Assembly (NCBI RefSeq): GCF_003333265.1
Contig: NZ_QOLB01000169.1
Location: 1 to 64,000 of the forward strand
Source: Candidatus Halocynthiibacter alkanivorans
GTDB taxonomy: Bacteria; Pseudomonadota; Alphaproteobacteria; Rhodobacterales; Rhodobacteraceae
DNA: 64,000 nucleotides
Direction of reading: 5' to 3'
The stretch's first letter is position 1. Each line of letters starts with the position of its first letter. This document shows, in pieces, positions 45,901-54,540 of this stretch. A program made the translations under genes and the position numbers. The notes under the pieces are model-generated. The model was not told the origin of the DNA, did no database searches, and saw only the letters and a list, made by a program, of their open reading frames with translations.

Positions 45901-46232
45901 ATGCCTGGATCGATATTGCCGCTTTAAATGACATCCCCCGCCAGGGCGCACGTGTTGTCAAAACCCGGCTGGGCTGTGTGGCGATTTTTCGCACTGGTGA
46001 GGATCAGGTCTTTGCGCTGGACGATTCCTGCCCCCATAAAAACGGCGCCCTCTCTGAAGGCATCGTGCATGGCGCCTCAGTAACCTGCCCCCTGCACAGC
46101 TGGGTGATCAGCCTGGAAACTGGCCTGGCACTGGGCGCGGATGAAGGTCAGGTGGCCACCCATCAGGTCCGGGTAGAACAGGGCCGTATCCTGCTGGACG
46201 CGACCCGGCTGGCGGCAAAGGCAGTCGCATGA
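45897..46232 (+). CDS. nirD: Nitrite reductase small subunit NirD (Rieske-type)
   Basis: The 111-aa protein is the small subunit of NADH-nitrite reductase. It has a Rieske-like fold with CPHKNGALSEG and CPLHSWVISLETG, so the two Cys-x-His ligand pairs are intact. In E. coli NirD these ligands are missing, whereas this form could hold a [2Fe-2S] cluster. ATGA overlaps join it to nirB upstream and nasA downstream. Confidence 0.93.
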   Translation: MNAWIDIAALNDIPRQGARVVKTRLGCVAIFRTGEDQVFALDDSCPHKNGALSEGIVHGASVTCPLHSWVISLETGLALGADEGQVATHQVRVEQGRILLDATRLAAKAVA

Positions 46233-48835
46233 GCGAGACACGCACCACCTGCGCCTATTGCGGTGTCGGCTGTGGCTTGCTGGTCAGTGCCGACGGCAGC
46301 ATAAAGGGCGATCCGGAACACCCCGCCAACTTTGGCCGCCTGTGCTCCAAGGGCGCCGCCCTGGGCGAAACTCTGGGTTTGGAGGGGCGGGTGCTGGCAC
46401 CTCGCATTCATACCAAGCAGGCAAGCTGGGCAGAGGCGCTTGATCTGGTAGCTGGCAAGTTCAGCGACGCGATCCGAGATCACGGGCCGGACAGCGTGGC
46501 ATTTTATGTTTCGGGTCAGATGCTGACTGAAGATTATTACGTCGCCAACAAGCTGATGAAAGGGTTTATCGGCTCCGCCAATATCGACACCAATTCGCGG
46601 CTCTGCATGGCCTCCACCGTCGCCGGCCACAAACGCGCCTTTGGTACAGATACGGTTCCCGGAAATTACGAGGATATCGAGCAGGCGGATCTGGTGGTTC
46701 TGGTCGGCTCCAACCTGGCCTGGTGCCACCCGGTGCTGTTTCAGCGCCTGAGCGCGGCCCGGGCAGAGCGGCCGCAGATGAAACTTGTGGTGATTGATCC
46801 CCGTCGCACCAAAACCGCTGACGGCGCCGATCTGCACCTGCCAGTCCGGGCGGACGGGGACAGCGCGCTGTTCAACAGCCTGCTTGCCGAAATCGAGCGT
46901 CGCGGCGCGGTCGACAGGGCTTATGTCGAACGCCACGTCAGTGGTTTTGACGCCGCACTTGCGGCTGCGCGCGACAGTGATCCGACGGATGCGGGTCTGA
47001 GTGCAGAGGAGATTTCTGCCTTTCACGATCTCTGGATCGGATCGCGCAAAGTGGTGACCATCTTTTCCCAGGGCGTAAACCAGTCGGCCTGTGGCAGCGA
47101 CAAGGTGAACGCGATCATCAACTGCCATCTGGCGACCGGCCGTATCGGGCACCCTGGCATGGGGCCGTTTTCCGTCACCGGCCAGCCCAATGCAATGGGT
47201 GGGCGCGAAGTGGGCGGCCTGGCCAATATGCTGGCCTGCCATCTGGACATTGAGAACCCGGCGCACCGCGACGTGGTGCAGCAGGCCTGGCAGTCGCCGA
47301 CGATCTGCACCCGTCCGGGTCTGAAAGCGGTGGACCTGTTTAACGCCTGTGACAGCGGCAAAATTAAAGCCCTGTGGATCATTGGCACCAACCCGGCCGT
47401 GTCGATGCCGGATTCTGATTTTGTGGCTCAGGCCATCGCCAAAGTACCGTTCTGCGTGGCCTCTGATGTCACCGACACCGATACCACCGCACTGGCGGAC
47501 GTGCTGCTGCCCGCCACCACCTGGGGTGAAAAAACCGGTACCGTCACCAACTCTGAGCGCCGCATCAGCCTGCAACGCGCCTTTTTGCCGGCACCGGGCG
47601 AGGCCCGCGCGGACTGGCAGATCCTGTGCCAGGTGGCGCAGCGCATGGGCTGGGAGGATGCGTTCTCCTACAGTGGCCCGGCAGAGATATTTCGCGAATA
47701 CGCTGCGCTTTCGGGTCAGGCGGCGGCACTGGGCCGCGATTTTGACATAAGTGGCCTCGCCAGAATAAGCGACGCCAATTATGCCGCTTTCACCCCGGTG
47801 CAGTGGCCGGTCACCGTTGATCAGCCCGCTGGCGGACGCTTGTTTGGTAAGGGCGGCTTTTTTCACGCCGATAGCAGGGCACAGATGCTGCCCATCGCCC
47901 CGACGCCCGTCCCCGCGGCCGTTGGTGGGATATATCTTCTGAACACCGGTCGCATCCGCGACCAGTGGCACACCATGACCCGCAGCGGTAAATCTGCTCG
48001 GCTGAGCCAGCACCTGAGTGAACCGTTCGCGGAAATCCACCCGCAGGACGCTGCGGATGCCGGCGTGGAGGAGGGCGCGCTGGTGGAGCTCAACGCGCCG
48101 CAGGGACGCGCGGTGGTGCGCATCAGGATCTCCGCGGATATCCGCCGCGGCATGGTGTTTGTGCCGATGCACTGGAGCGGCAGCAACGCTTCTGCCGGGC
48201 GGGTCAACGCTCTGGTTGAGGGGCGTGTCGATCCGGTCTCGGGTCAGCCGGCGTTGAAGGCGAGCCGGGTCACGTTGCGCCCGTTCAGGGCGCGCTGGTA
48301 CGGCTTCGCGGTGTCCACTGCCATAATGCAGCCCGCGCATGCCTATAGCGCGGTGGCGCGCAGCAGCACCGGCTGGAGCTGTGAACTGGCCGGATTCACG
48401 CCCGTCACAGACTGGGAATTTGAGGCCCGCGCGGTGCTGAACCTGCCCGCAGGCGACGCCAGCATCCTGTGCGATACTGCCAAAGGCGTTGTGCGGGTCG
48501 CCATTTATGACGGCAAGACACTTAAGGGGCTGTTTTTTGCGGCGCCGCACCCGCTGGACGTGGCGCGTGCCCATTCGATTGCACAGGTCAATGGCGAACT
48601 GCCGGCGCTGGTGGCGCTGGCGGGGTCACCGATGTCCGATCAGCCCGATCCCGGCCGCACCGTCTGCGCCTGTTTCAACGTCGGCATCCACACGATTGAA
48701 GCCGCGATCCAGGGCGGCGCCTGCAGCACGAGCGCGTTGGGCCGAAAAACCGCTGCCGGCACCAACTGCGGCTCCTGCAAGCCGGAGTTGCAGGCGCTGC
48801 TGGCCGCCACACCGATGTTAACCGCAGCAGAATGA
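46229..48835 (+). CDS. nasA: Assimilatory nitrate reductase catalytic subunit
   Basis: The 868-aa molybdopterin oxidoreductase reduces nitrate to nitrite in the cytoplasm. The N-terminal [4Fe-4S] ligands are C8, C11, C15 and C39. Molybdopterin-binding segments follow (for example DTNSRLCMASTVAGHKRAFG, whose cysteine is the likely Mo ligand, and GPFSVTGQPNAMGGREVGG). A C-terminal BFD-type [2Fe-2S] domain (CACFNVGIHTIEAAIQGG, NCGSCKPEL) is fused as in many NasA proteins. It overlaps nirD by 4 nt. No separate electron-transfer subunit is present in the operon, so the C-terminal cluster may receive electrons from an unlinked donor. Confidence 0.94.
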   Translation: MSETRTTCAYCGVGCGLLVSADGSIKGDPEHPANFGRLCSKGAALGETLGLEGRVLAPRIHTKQASWAEALDLVAGKFSDAIRDHGPDSVAFYVSGQMLTEDYYVANKLMKGFIGSANIDTNSRLCMASTVAGHKRAFGTDTVPGNYEDIEQADLVVLVGSNLAWCHPVLFQRLSAARAERPQMKLVVIDPRRTKTADGADLHLPVRADGDSALFNSLLAEIERRGAVDRAYVERHVSGFDAALAAARDSDPTDAGLSAEEISAFHDLWIGSRKVVTIFSQGVNQSACGSDKVNAIINCHLATGRIGHPGMGPFSVTGQPNAMGGREVGGLANMLACHLDIENPAHRDVVQQAWQSPTICTRPGLKAVDLFNACDSGKIKALWIIGTNPAVSMPDSDFVAQAIAKVPFCVASDVTDTDTTALADVLLPATTWGEKTGTVTNSERRISLQRAFLPAPGEARADWQILCQVAQRMGWEDAFSYSGPAEIFREYAALSGQAAALGRDFDISGLARISDANYAAFTPVQWPVTVDQPAGGRLFGKGGFFHADSRAQMLPIAPTPVPAAVGGIYLLNTGRIRDQWHTMTRSGKSARLSQHLSEPFAEIHPQDAADAGVEEGALVELNAPQGRAVVRIRISADIRRGMVFVPMHWSGSNASAGRVNALVEGRVDPVSGQPALKASRVTLRPFRARWYGFAVSTAIMQPAHAYSAVARSSTGWSCELAGFTPVTDWEFEARAVLNLPAGDASILCDTAKGVVRVAIYDGKTLKGLFFAAPHPLDVARAHSIAQVNGELPALVALAGSPMSDQPDPGRTVCACFNVGIHTIEAAIQGGACSTSALGRKTAAGTNCGSCKPELQALLAATPMLTAAE

Positions 48836-48847
48836 CAGGAGCCTGAC

Positions 48848-50125
48848 ATGCAGAGCACCGCCACTCCTCAAACCAAAGAACAATACCGGGCGCTGGGTCT
48901 GAGCACCTTTGCGTTCACCGTCTGCTTTGCGGTTTGGACACTTTTTTCAATCATCGGGGTCAGCATCAAACAAGATCTCGGCCTGTCGGATACCCAGTTT
49001 GGTTTGCTGGTGGCCACGCCGGTGCTGACCGGTTCGGTCAGCCGCATCTTTCTGGGCATCTGGACGGAACGCTTTGGCGGCCGGGTGGTGTTTCCGCTGC
49101 AGATGTTGATCACCGCGCTGGCGGTCTGGCTGCTGACTTCGGTGCAGAGTTATGAGGTGTTTTTGCTGGCCGCGCTTGGGCTCGGGCTTGCGGGTGGTTC
49201 GTTCATTGTCGGTGTCGCCTATGTATCGCGCTGGTTTGAGCCGGCAAAACAAGGCACTGCGCTGGGTATTTTCGGAGCCGGCAATGTCGGCGCTGCGGTG
49301 ACCAATTTTGCCGCGCCTTTTCTGGTGCTGGCGCTGGGCTGGGAAGGAACGGCGCGCATCTATGCGGTTGCTCTGGCGGCAACAGCGGTACTGTATTTTC
49401 TCCTCGCCAAAACCGACCCGGTGCAAGAGCGCCGCCAGCGTTCTGGCGGGCAGCAGGCGACGCTTGCCCAGCAGCTGGCACCGCTGAAAAATCTCCAGGT
49501 CTGGCGCTTCTCCATCTACTACTTCTTTGTTTTCGGGGCCTTTGTGGCGCTCGCTTCTTTCCTGCCGCGATATTATGTTGGTGCCCATGGGCTGGAGCTG
49601 ACCAGCGCAGGTTTTCTGGCCGGTCTGTTTTCGCTGCCCGGTTCGGTTTTCCGGGCGCTCGGGGGGTGGATGTCTGACCGGTGGGGCGCGCGCAACGTGA
49701 TCTATTTCACCTTTTTCACCTCAATGCTGGTGCTGTTTTTGATGGGGGTTCCGGGCGGCCGCTATATGGTGCAGGGCATCTACGGGCTGGTCGAATTTGA
49801 TTTCAGCGTCTCGCTGGGATTTTTTGTTGCCCTGACGGTGGCGCTGGGGTTTGTCATGAGCCTGGGCTCAGCAGCGGTTTTTAAACATATCCCGGTCTAT
49901 TATCCGCAACATGTGGGCGCTGTCGGTGGCCTGGTGGGCATGATCGGCGGGCTGGGCGGATTCGTTCTGCCGATTGCGTTCGGCATGCTGCTTGACGCCA
50001 CCGGGATCTGGACGGCGCCCTTTATGCTGCTGTTTTTGCTGGTGGCGGTTTCGACCCTCTGGATGCACCTGGCCATCCGCCGGATGGAACGCGCCCCGGA
50101 AACGGCGCTTGCAGCGGAGGCCTGA
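48848..50125 (+). CDS. MFS nitrate/nitrite transporter (NarK/NasA type)
   Basis: The 425-aa protein has 12 membrane helices and the nitrate/nitrite porter pattern: TQFGLLVATPVLTGSVSRI with a helix-2 arginine, and the Gly-rich AVGGLVGMIGGLGGFVLPI near helix 11. It starts 12 nt after nasA with an AGGAG site. As the last gene of nirB-nirD-nasA, it probably imports nitrate for assimilation. Direction and nitrate versus nitrite preference cannot be read from sequence. Confidence 0.92.
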   Translation: MQSTATPQTKEQYRALGLSTFAFTVCFAVWTLFSIIGVSIKQDLGLSDTQFGLLVATPVLTGSVSRIFLGIWTERFGGRVVFPLQMLITALAVWLLTSVQSYEVFLLAALGLGLAGGSFIVGVAYVSRWFEPAKQGTALGIFGAGNVGAAVTNFAAPFLVLALGWEGTARIYAVALAATAVLYFLLAKTDPVQERRQRSGGQQATLAQQLAPLKNLQVWRFSIYYFFVFGAFVALASFLPRYYVGAHGLELTSAGFLAGLFSLPGSVFRALGGWMSDRWGARNVIYFTFFTSMLVLFLMGVPGGRYMVQGIYGLVEFDFSVSLGFFVALTVALGFVMSLGSAAVFKHIPVYYPQHVGAVGGLVGMIGGLGGFVLPIAFGMLLDATGIWTAPFMLLFLLVAVSTLWMHLAIRRMERAPETALAAEA

Positions 50126-50205
50126 TCCGCAGCGGTTCCAGCGGTTGTTCGCCCCATACGAGGTCGCAAAGACTGTCGGAGCGGACGGAGCGGGGCGACG
50201 GAACG

Positions 50206-50748
50206 CTACTGCGGATAAGGGCAGATTTCGCAGTTTTCCATCTGATAGCCAATTAATTCCCTGAAGGCATTGCCGTGGCCGACAACTGCGATGGGGCGGG
50301 GCGACATGGCTGTAAGCGTGCTGGCAAAGGCACGCATCCTGTCCGCAAACAAGTCCTGTGGTTCAATGGTATATCCAAGCTCGTTCGGGACGCCGTGATG
50401 CCACCATGTGTCGTCGAGATCCTCAAATGAAAGCGCGGGAAAATCGGCCTGCAACTCACTTGGCGGGCGGCCGACGTCGCAGCTGTGCAGCAGTTTTTCA
50501 CGCGGGTCGGCCATGACTTTTATCGGCGCTGTATCGCCAAAAATATGCTGCGCGGTCTGCAAGGCGCGGGTCAGCGGTGAGACGATGACCAGCTGAACAC
50601 CAAGCGCCTGCGCCCGGACACGTGCGCCTCTGGCCTGGTCCACGCCTTTTGCAGTAAGCCGTGCGTCAAAGATCATCGGATCCGGGGCGCCTTCGGTATG
50701 GGCGGCGTTGAATTCGGATTGTCCGTGGCGGATCAGGTAAATGGGCAT
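50206..50748 (-). CDS. Histidine phosphatase superfamily protein
   Basis: The 180-aa protein has the phosphoglycerate mutase-like motif LIRHGQSEFN (catalytic H8) and the second histidine in VVGHGNAF. ARLTAKGVDQARGAR and SPLTRALQTAQ are also typical. The substrate is unknown. ATG 50748 was chosen (MPIYLIRHG); the longer reading to 50796 lacks family sequence. No clear ribosome site is visible. It is a single gene between the nitrate operon and the sugar region. Confidence 0.88.
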   Translation of the reverse strand: MPIYLIRHGQSEFNAAHTEGAPDPMIFDARLTAKGVDQARGARVRAQALGVQLVIVSPLTRALQTAQHIFGDTAPIKVMADPREKLLHSCDVGRPPSELQADFPALSFEDLDDTWWHHGVPNELGYTIEPQDLFADRMRAFASTLTAMSPRPIAVVGHGNAFRELIGYQMENCEICPYPQ

Positions 50749-51132
50749 GTAATTTAATAACCTTTGGTCTCGGGTGTCGGGCGGAGTCGTTTGCAAAACG
50801 TATCACCGTTGTCCCGTGCCGTCCTTTTAATATTCAGAGCGCGGACCTGAAGGCGCAAATATGTGGCGCCCGGATCAATTTCCGGAATTTCGCATATATC
50901 AATGCCCTACGGCGCCGGTCAGCGCCGCCAGCATCAGGTCGGGGGAATGCGGGATCGCGGCCGGGTCGCCGGTGAAGCGTCGGGGCCTTTCGTGCGCGTG
51001 GTGCTTCCGGCGCGACGTCCGGAATTTCTGCCTGACGATCTTTAGCCTCGCTGAGGTTTGTCACCCATGTGCCAGTGTTTTTTGCGCACTGGCTGGAATG
51101 GGCTGGGAACCCTTAGTTGTCAGGCCGTTGCC
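50749..51132. other. 384-bp gap without a supported gene
   Basis: No convincing CDS or RNA gene is seen. On the minus strand a short Ala/Pro-rich stretch (IPHSPDLMLAALTGA) reads somewhat like a protein C-terminus but is joined to nothing in frame, so it could be a gene remnant. The 3' end of the sugar operon abuts this gap without a clear terminator. Confidence 0.4.
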
Positions 51133-52320
51133 TCAGCTCCCCGGTGCTGAAGGCAGGCTGATCCAGGCGCTGTTTTCACGCGAGGAATGCACGCAGGCCT
51201 CAATAAAGGCCACGCCTTGCACACCATCTGCAATCGTGGGGAAAATGACGTCATCCGGGACGGCCTGACCGCTGCGCCGCGCCTGGATCGCGCGCGCCGC
51301 CTCGGCGTAGATCGTCGCAAAACCTTCAAGATACCCCTCGGGGTGCCCCGCCGGTATCCGGCTGACCCTGGCAGCGGACGGCCCGGATCCGGCACCATTG
51401 CGGGTGATCAGTCGTTTGGGCTCGCCAAAGGGCGTATACCAGAGATAATTCGGGTCTTCCTGGGCCCATTCCAACCCGCCTTTCGCGCCATAGATGCGCA
51501 GCCGTAGCCCGTTTTCATTGCCCGGCGCCACCTGGCTGGACCATAACATGCCACGCGCGCCTCCCAGGAAGCGCAGCATCACATGCGCATTGTCATCCAG
51601 CCGCCGCCCGGCGACAAAGCTCTGCAGGTCCGCCGACAGCGTGTCGACCTGCAGCCCGGTGACAAAACTCAGCAGATTGAATGCATGGGTGCCAATATCG
51701 CCGATGCAACCACCCGCGCCAGACCGGGCCGGGTCGGTGCGCCACTGCGCCTGCTGGTTGCCCTGATCCTCCTGCGCTTCCGTCAGCCAGTCCTGGGCGT
51801 ATTCCGCCTGCACCACACGTAATGCCCCAAGCTCCCCGGCGGCAATCATCTCCCTGGCCTGGCGGATCATCGGGAACCCGGTGTAGTTATGGGTCAGGAT
51901 GAACAAGGCGTCAGAACTGGCCGCGACGTCTGCCAACTTGTGCGCGTCTTCAAGTGTTGAGGTCAGGGGTTTATCGCAAATGACATGGATGCCGCGTTTG
52001 AGAAACTCGCAGGCCGCCGCAAAATGAACGTGGTTTGGAGTGACGATGGACACCGCCTCGATCCCGTCCGGCCGCGCGCTCTCGCGTTCTGCCATGGTGG
52101 CGAAGTCATCATAGCTGCGCTCCGGATCCAGACCAAGCGCGCGGCCCGACGCCCGGGCTTTTTCAGGCGTTGAAGACAGCGCGCCGGCAACCAGTTGAAA
52201 CTGGCCGTCGATCCGTGCCGCGATCCGGTGCACGCCACCAATAAACGCGTCGTTACCACCGCCGACCATGCCAAGCCGGATGGGCCCTGTTTGAAGTTCA
52301 CTCATAGATTCGCCCGCCAT
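51133..52320 (-). CDS. Gfo/Idh/MocA-type oxidoreductase
   Basis: The 395-aa protein has the N-terminal Rossmann motif (GMVGGGNDAFIGGVH), the substrate/NAD loop ICDKPLTS (the DKP form of the EKP motif with the conserved lysine), and GGCIGDIGTHAFNL with the catalytic histidine. Family members oxidise inositols, inosamines and the C3 hydroxyl of sugars with NAD(P). Good GAGG spacing supports ATG 52320. It is the last gene of the ABC-isomerase-dehydrogenase operon. It plays the part that MocA has in rhizopine use; alternatively it is a 3-dehydroglycoside-type enzyme. Confidence 0.87.
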   Translation of the reverse strand: MAGESMSELQTGPIRLGMVGGGNDAFIGGVHRIAARIDGQFQLVAGALSSTPEKARASGRALGLDPERSYDDFATMAERESARPDGIEAVSIVTPNHVHFAAACEFLKRGIHVICDKPLTSTLEDAHKLADVAASSDALFILTHNYTGFPMIRQAREMIAAGELGALRVVQAEYAQDWLTEAQEDQGNQQAQWRTDPARSGAGGCIGDIGTHAFNLLSFVTGLQVDTLSADLQSFVAGRRLDDNAHVMLRFLGGARGMLWSSQVAPGNENGLRLRIYGAKGGLEWAQEDPNYLWYTPFGEPKRLITRNGAGSGPSAARVSRIPAGHPEGYLEGFATIYAEAARAIQARRSGQAVPDDVIFPTIADGVQGVAFIEACVHSSRENSAWISLPSAPGS

Positions 52321-52362
52321 TTTGCCGCCCTCTGTTCACGCTGTGCCCGTATGTGCCTGGTG

Positions 52363-53415
52363 TCAGATCCCCAACATACGCCGGTTTGCGGCGTCGTCAC
52401 TGCCAGTATCTGCAAAATCATCAAACGCCTTTTCGGTCACCCGGATGATGTGATCCTTTACGAACTGCGCGCCTTCGCGGGCGCCGTCTTCAGGATGTTT
52501 CAGACAGCATTCCCATTCAACCACGGCCCAGCCGTCGAAATCATTGGCGGCCATTTTGGAAAATATCGCGCCGAAATCCACCTGTCCGTCGCCCAGCGAG
52601 CGGAAACGGCCGGCCCGGTCGGTCCAGCTCTGGTAGCCGGAATATACACCCTGGCGCCCGGTCGGGTTGAACTCTGCATCCTTGACGTGGAACATTTTTA
52701 TCCGGTCGCGGTAGATGTCGATATTGTCGAGGTAGTCGAGGCACTGCAGAACATAATGCGACGGATCATAAAGCATGTTGGCGCGGGGATGGTTGTCGAC
52801 ACGCTCAAGGAACATTTCAAAAGTGACGCCGTCATGCAGGTCTTCGCCGGGGTGGATTTCGTAACAGACATCAACACCCATGTTTTCAGCGTGGTCCAGG
52901 ATCGGTCGCCAGCGCCGCGCCAATTCGTCAAAAGCGGTCTCTACCAGGCCGGCAGGGCGCTGGGGCCAAGGGTAAAGGTATGGCCAGGCCAGGGCGCCGG
53001 AAAAAGTCGCATGGGCGGTCAGGCCCAGATTATAACTTGCGGTGATCGCCAGTTTTACCTGCTCAACCGCCCAGGCTTGCCGGGCAGCGGGATTGCCGCG
53101 CACTTCGGGAGCGGCAAAGCCGTCAAAGGCTTCGTCATAGGCAGGATGAACCGCCACCAGCTGCCCCTGAAGGTGGGTGGACAGTTCGGTGACCGTGACG
53201 CCGTTTTCCTGCGCAATACCCAGGAAATCATCGCAATACTGCCGCGAACTGGCCGCTTTGGTGAGGTCAATTAAACGCCTGTCCCAGCTGGGAACCTGGA
53301 CGCCTTTATACCCACATTCAGCAGCCCATCTGGTGATGCCTGACCAGGTGTTGAACGGGGCGGCGTCGCCTGCAAACTGCGCCAGAAACAGCGCGGGACC
53401 TTTCAAAGTCTTCAT
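52363..53415 (-). CDS. Sugar isomerase/epimerase-type TIM-barrel protein (MocC/IolE-like)
   Basis: The 350-aa protein is an AP-endonuclease-2/xylose-isomerase-type barrel. Likely metal ligands lie in VTELSTHLQGQL, YEIHPGEDLHDG, YDPSHYVLQ, FHVKDAEF and VVEWECCLK. Relatives include inosose dehydratase IolE, MocC and 3-keto-sugar epimerases/lyases. An AAGGA site is 8 nt upstream. It sits between the binding-protein gene (68-bp gap with a hairpin) and the dehydrogenase (42-bp gap), so it probably acts on the dehydrogenase product. The exact reaction cannot be told. Confidence 0.84.
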   Translation of the reverse strand: MKTLKGPALFLAQFAGDAAPFNTWSGITRWAAECGYKGVQVPSWDRRLIDLTKAASSRQYCDDFLGIAQENGVTVTELSTHLQGQLVAVHPAYDEAFDGFAAPEVRGNPAARQAWAVEQVKLAITASYNLGLTAHATFSGALAWPYLYPWPQRPAGLVETAFDELARRWRPILDHAENMGVDVCYEIHPGEDLHDGVTFEMFLERVDNHPRANMLYDPSHYVLQCLDYLDNIDIYRDRIKMFHVKDAEFNPTGRQGVYSGYQSWTDRAGRFRSLGDGQVDFGAIFSKMAANDFDGWAVVEWECCLKHPEDGAREGAQFVKDHIIRVTEKAFDDFADTGSDDAANRRMLGI

Positions 53416-53442
53416 CGGACAATTCCTTTTGCGTGGGGGGAA

Positions 53443-53460
53443 AGGGGCACGAATGCCCCT
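53443..53460 (-). terminator. Tetraloop hairpin after the binding-protein gene
   Basis: On the minus strand AGGGGCA-TTCG-TGCCCCT is a perfect 7-bp stem with a stable TTCG loop, followed by TTTCC. It lies 24 bp past the stop of the binding-protein gene and could attenuate or stabilise the mRNA. Confidence 0.6.
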
Positions 53461-53483
53461 CTCATTTTCAAAGTCGGGAGGAC

Positions 53484-54440
53484 TTAGAAAGGCGAGTCCG
53501 GGAAGTAGAAAGCTTCTGCGTTCTCCGGGGTGATCAGCGTGGCGCCGAGAATGTAGCGCCCGGCAACGGGACCGTTTGACTTGAATGCGGCCACGGTGAC
53601 ATCCATCGCAGTTGCGATCATTGACGGTGGATACAGCACGTCCACGGGGATCAGCTCATCGCCGTCCATGATGCTCTTGATGGTTTCTTTCATACCGGCA
53701 CCGCCGACCACGAACATGCCGTTGCCATCGCGGCCCGCCTGTTTCAGTGCCGCAACTACGCCGATGGCAATGTCGTCATCCTGAGCCCAGACCGCATCGA
53801 TATCGGGGAAACGGCTGAGGAAATCCTGCATCACTTCAAAACCGTCATCGCGGTTCCAGTTGGCGTGTTTCTGGTCCAGTACATTGATGCCGGAGCCTTC
53901 GATCTCCGCCATGAAGGCATCATAACGTTCGTTGTCGATCAGCGTCGGAATGCCGCGCAGCACAACGATATTATCGCCTTCTTTCAGGCGGGTCTTCATA
54001 TAGACGGCGGAGACGCGGCCCAGTTCCGGGTTGTTGCCGGCGACATAGATGTCCTCAATCCCCGGCAGGCTGAGGCCACGGTCAACCACGGTGATCAACG
54101 CGCCGCTTTTCTTGACGTTCAAAACCGGATCGGTCAGCGGCTCAGATTCAAAGGGCAGGACCACCAGCGCGTCGATCTGGTGGATCGAGACAAGGTCTTC
54201 CAGAGCGCTGGCCTGCGCGCTTGGGTCCGGTGAGTTGATCAGGATCAGATCCACATCCGGGTACAGCGCTTCCAGCCGTATCTCCGCTTGCTCGGCGTGC
54301 CAGTTCATCCCGGCGGCCCAGGCGTGGGTCGGTGTCGGATAACTCACACCAATCTTGATCGATCTTTCTTGTGCCGTGGCGCCAGAGAAAGCCAGCGCAC
54401 CGGTCAGGGCGATTGCACCCAGGGTCATAATAGGTTTCAT
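53484..54440 (-). CDS. Ribose-type ABC transporter substrate-binding protein (MocB-like)
   Basis: The 318-aa periplasmic binding protein (Peripla_BP_4 type) has a signal peptide (about residues 1-23, cut after ATA-QE). The mature part has IKIGVSYPTPTHAWAAGM, SALEDLVSIHQIDALVVLP, VVDRGL and DIDAVWAQDDDIAIG, typical of sugar/polyol-binding proteins. ATG 54440 follows a strong AAGGAGG. It is followed by a hairpin, consistent with higher expression of the binding protein than of the membrane parts. The ligand is not known; context suggests an inositol-like or methylated sugar. Confidence 0.92.
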   Translation of the reverse strand: MKPIMTLGAIALTGALAFSGATAQERSIKIGVSYPTPTHAWAAGMNWHAEQAEIRLEALYPDVDLILINSPDPSAQASALEDLVSIHQIDALVVLPFESEPLTDPVLNVKKSGALITVVDRGLSLPGIEDIYVAGNNPELGRVSAVYMKTRLKEGDNIVVLRGIPTLIDNERYDAFMAEIEGSGINVLDQKHANWNRDDGFEVMQDFLSRFPDIDAVWAQDDDIAIGVVAALKQAGRDGNGMFVVGGAGMKETIKSIMDGDELIPVDVLYPPSMIATAMDVTVAAFKSNGPVAGRYILGATLITPENAEAFYFPDSPF

Positions 54441-54473
54441 CTCAGTTCCTCCTTGTTGATTGGACGCACCTTT

Positions 54474-54517
54474 CCTGTCCGGTTGCGCCCGGTTCTTTCG
54501 TTCTTTGGAAGGACAGG
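54474..54517 (-). repeat. 7-bp inverted repeat between permease and binding-protein genes
   Basis: CCTGTCC and GGACAGG are perfect complements separated by 30 bases in the 100-bp gap. It may form an intra-operon mRNA structure. Confidence 0.4.
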
Positions 54518-54540
54518 GTCCTCGCTTCTTAGTGAAACGC

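Noticed and set aside
46163-48574. 803-codon open frame opposite nasA
   Set aside because: The plus strand has all nitrate reductase motifs; the opposite frame is a composition effect.
50834-51064. Small gene in the gap after the sugar operon
   Set aside because: The readings are Arg/Pro-rich, lack a ribosome site and resemble no family; a remnant at most.
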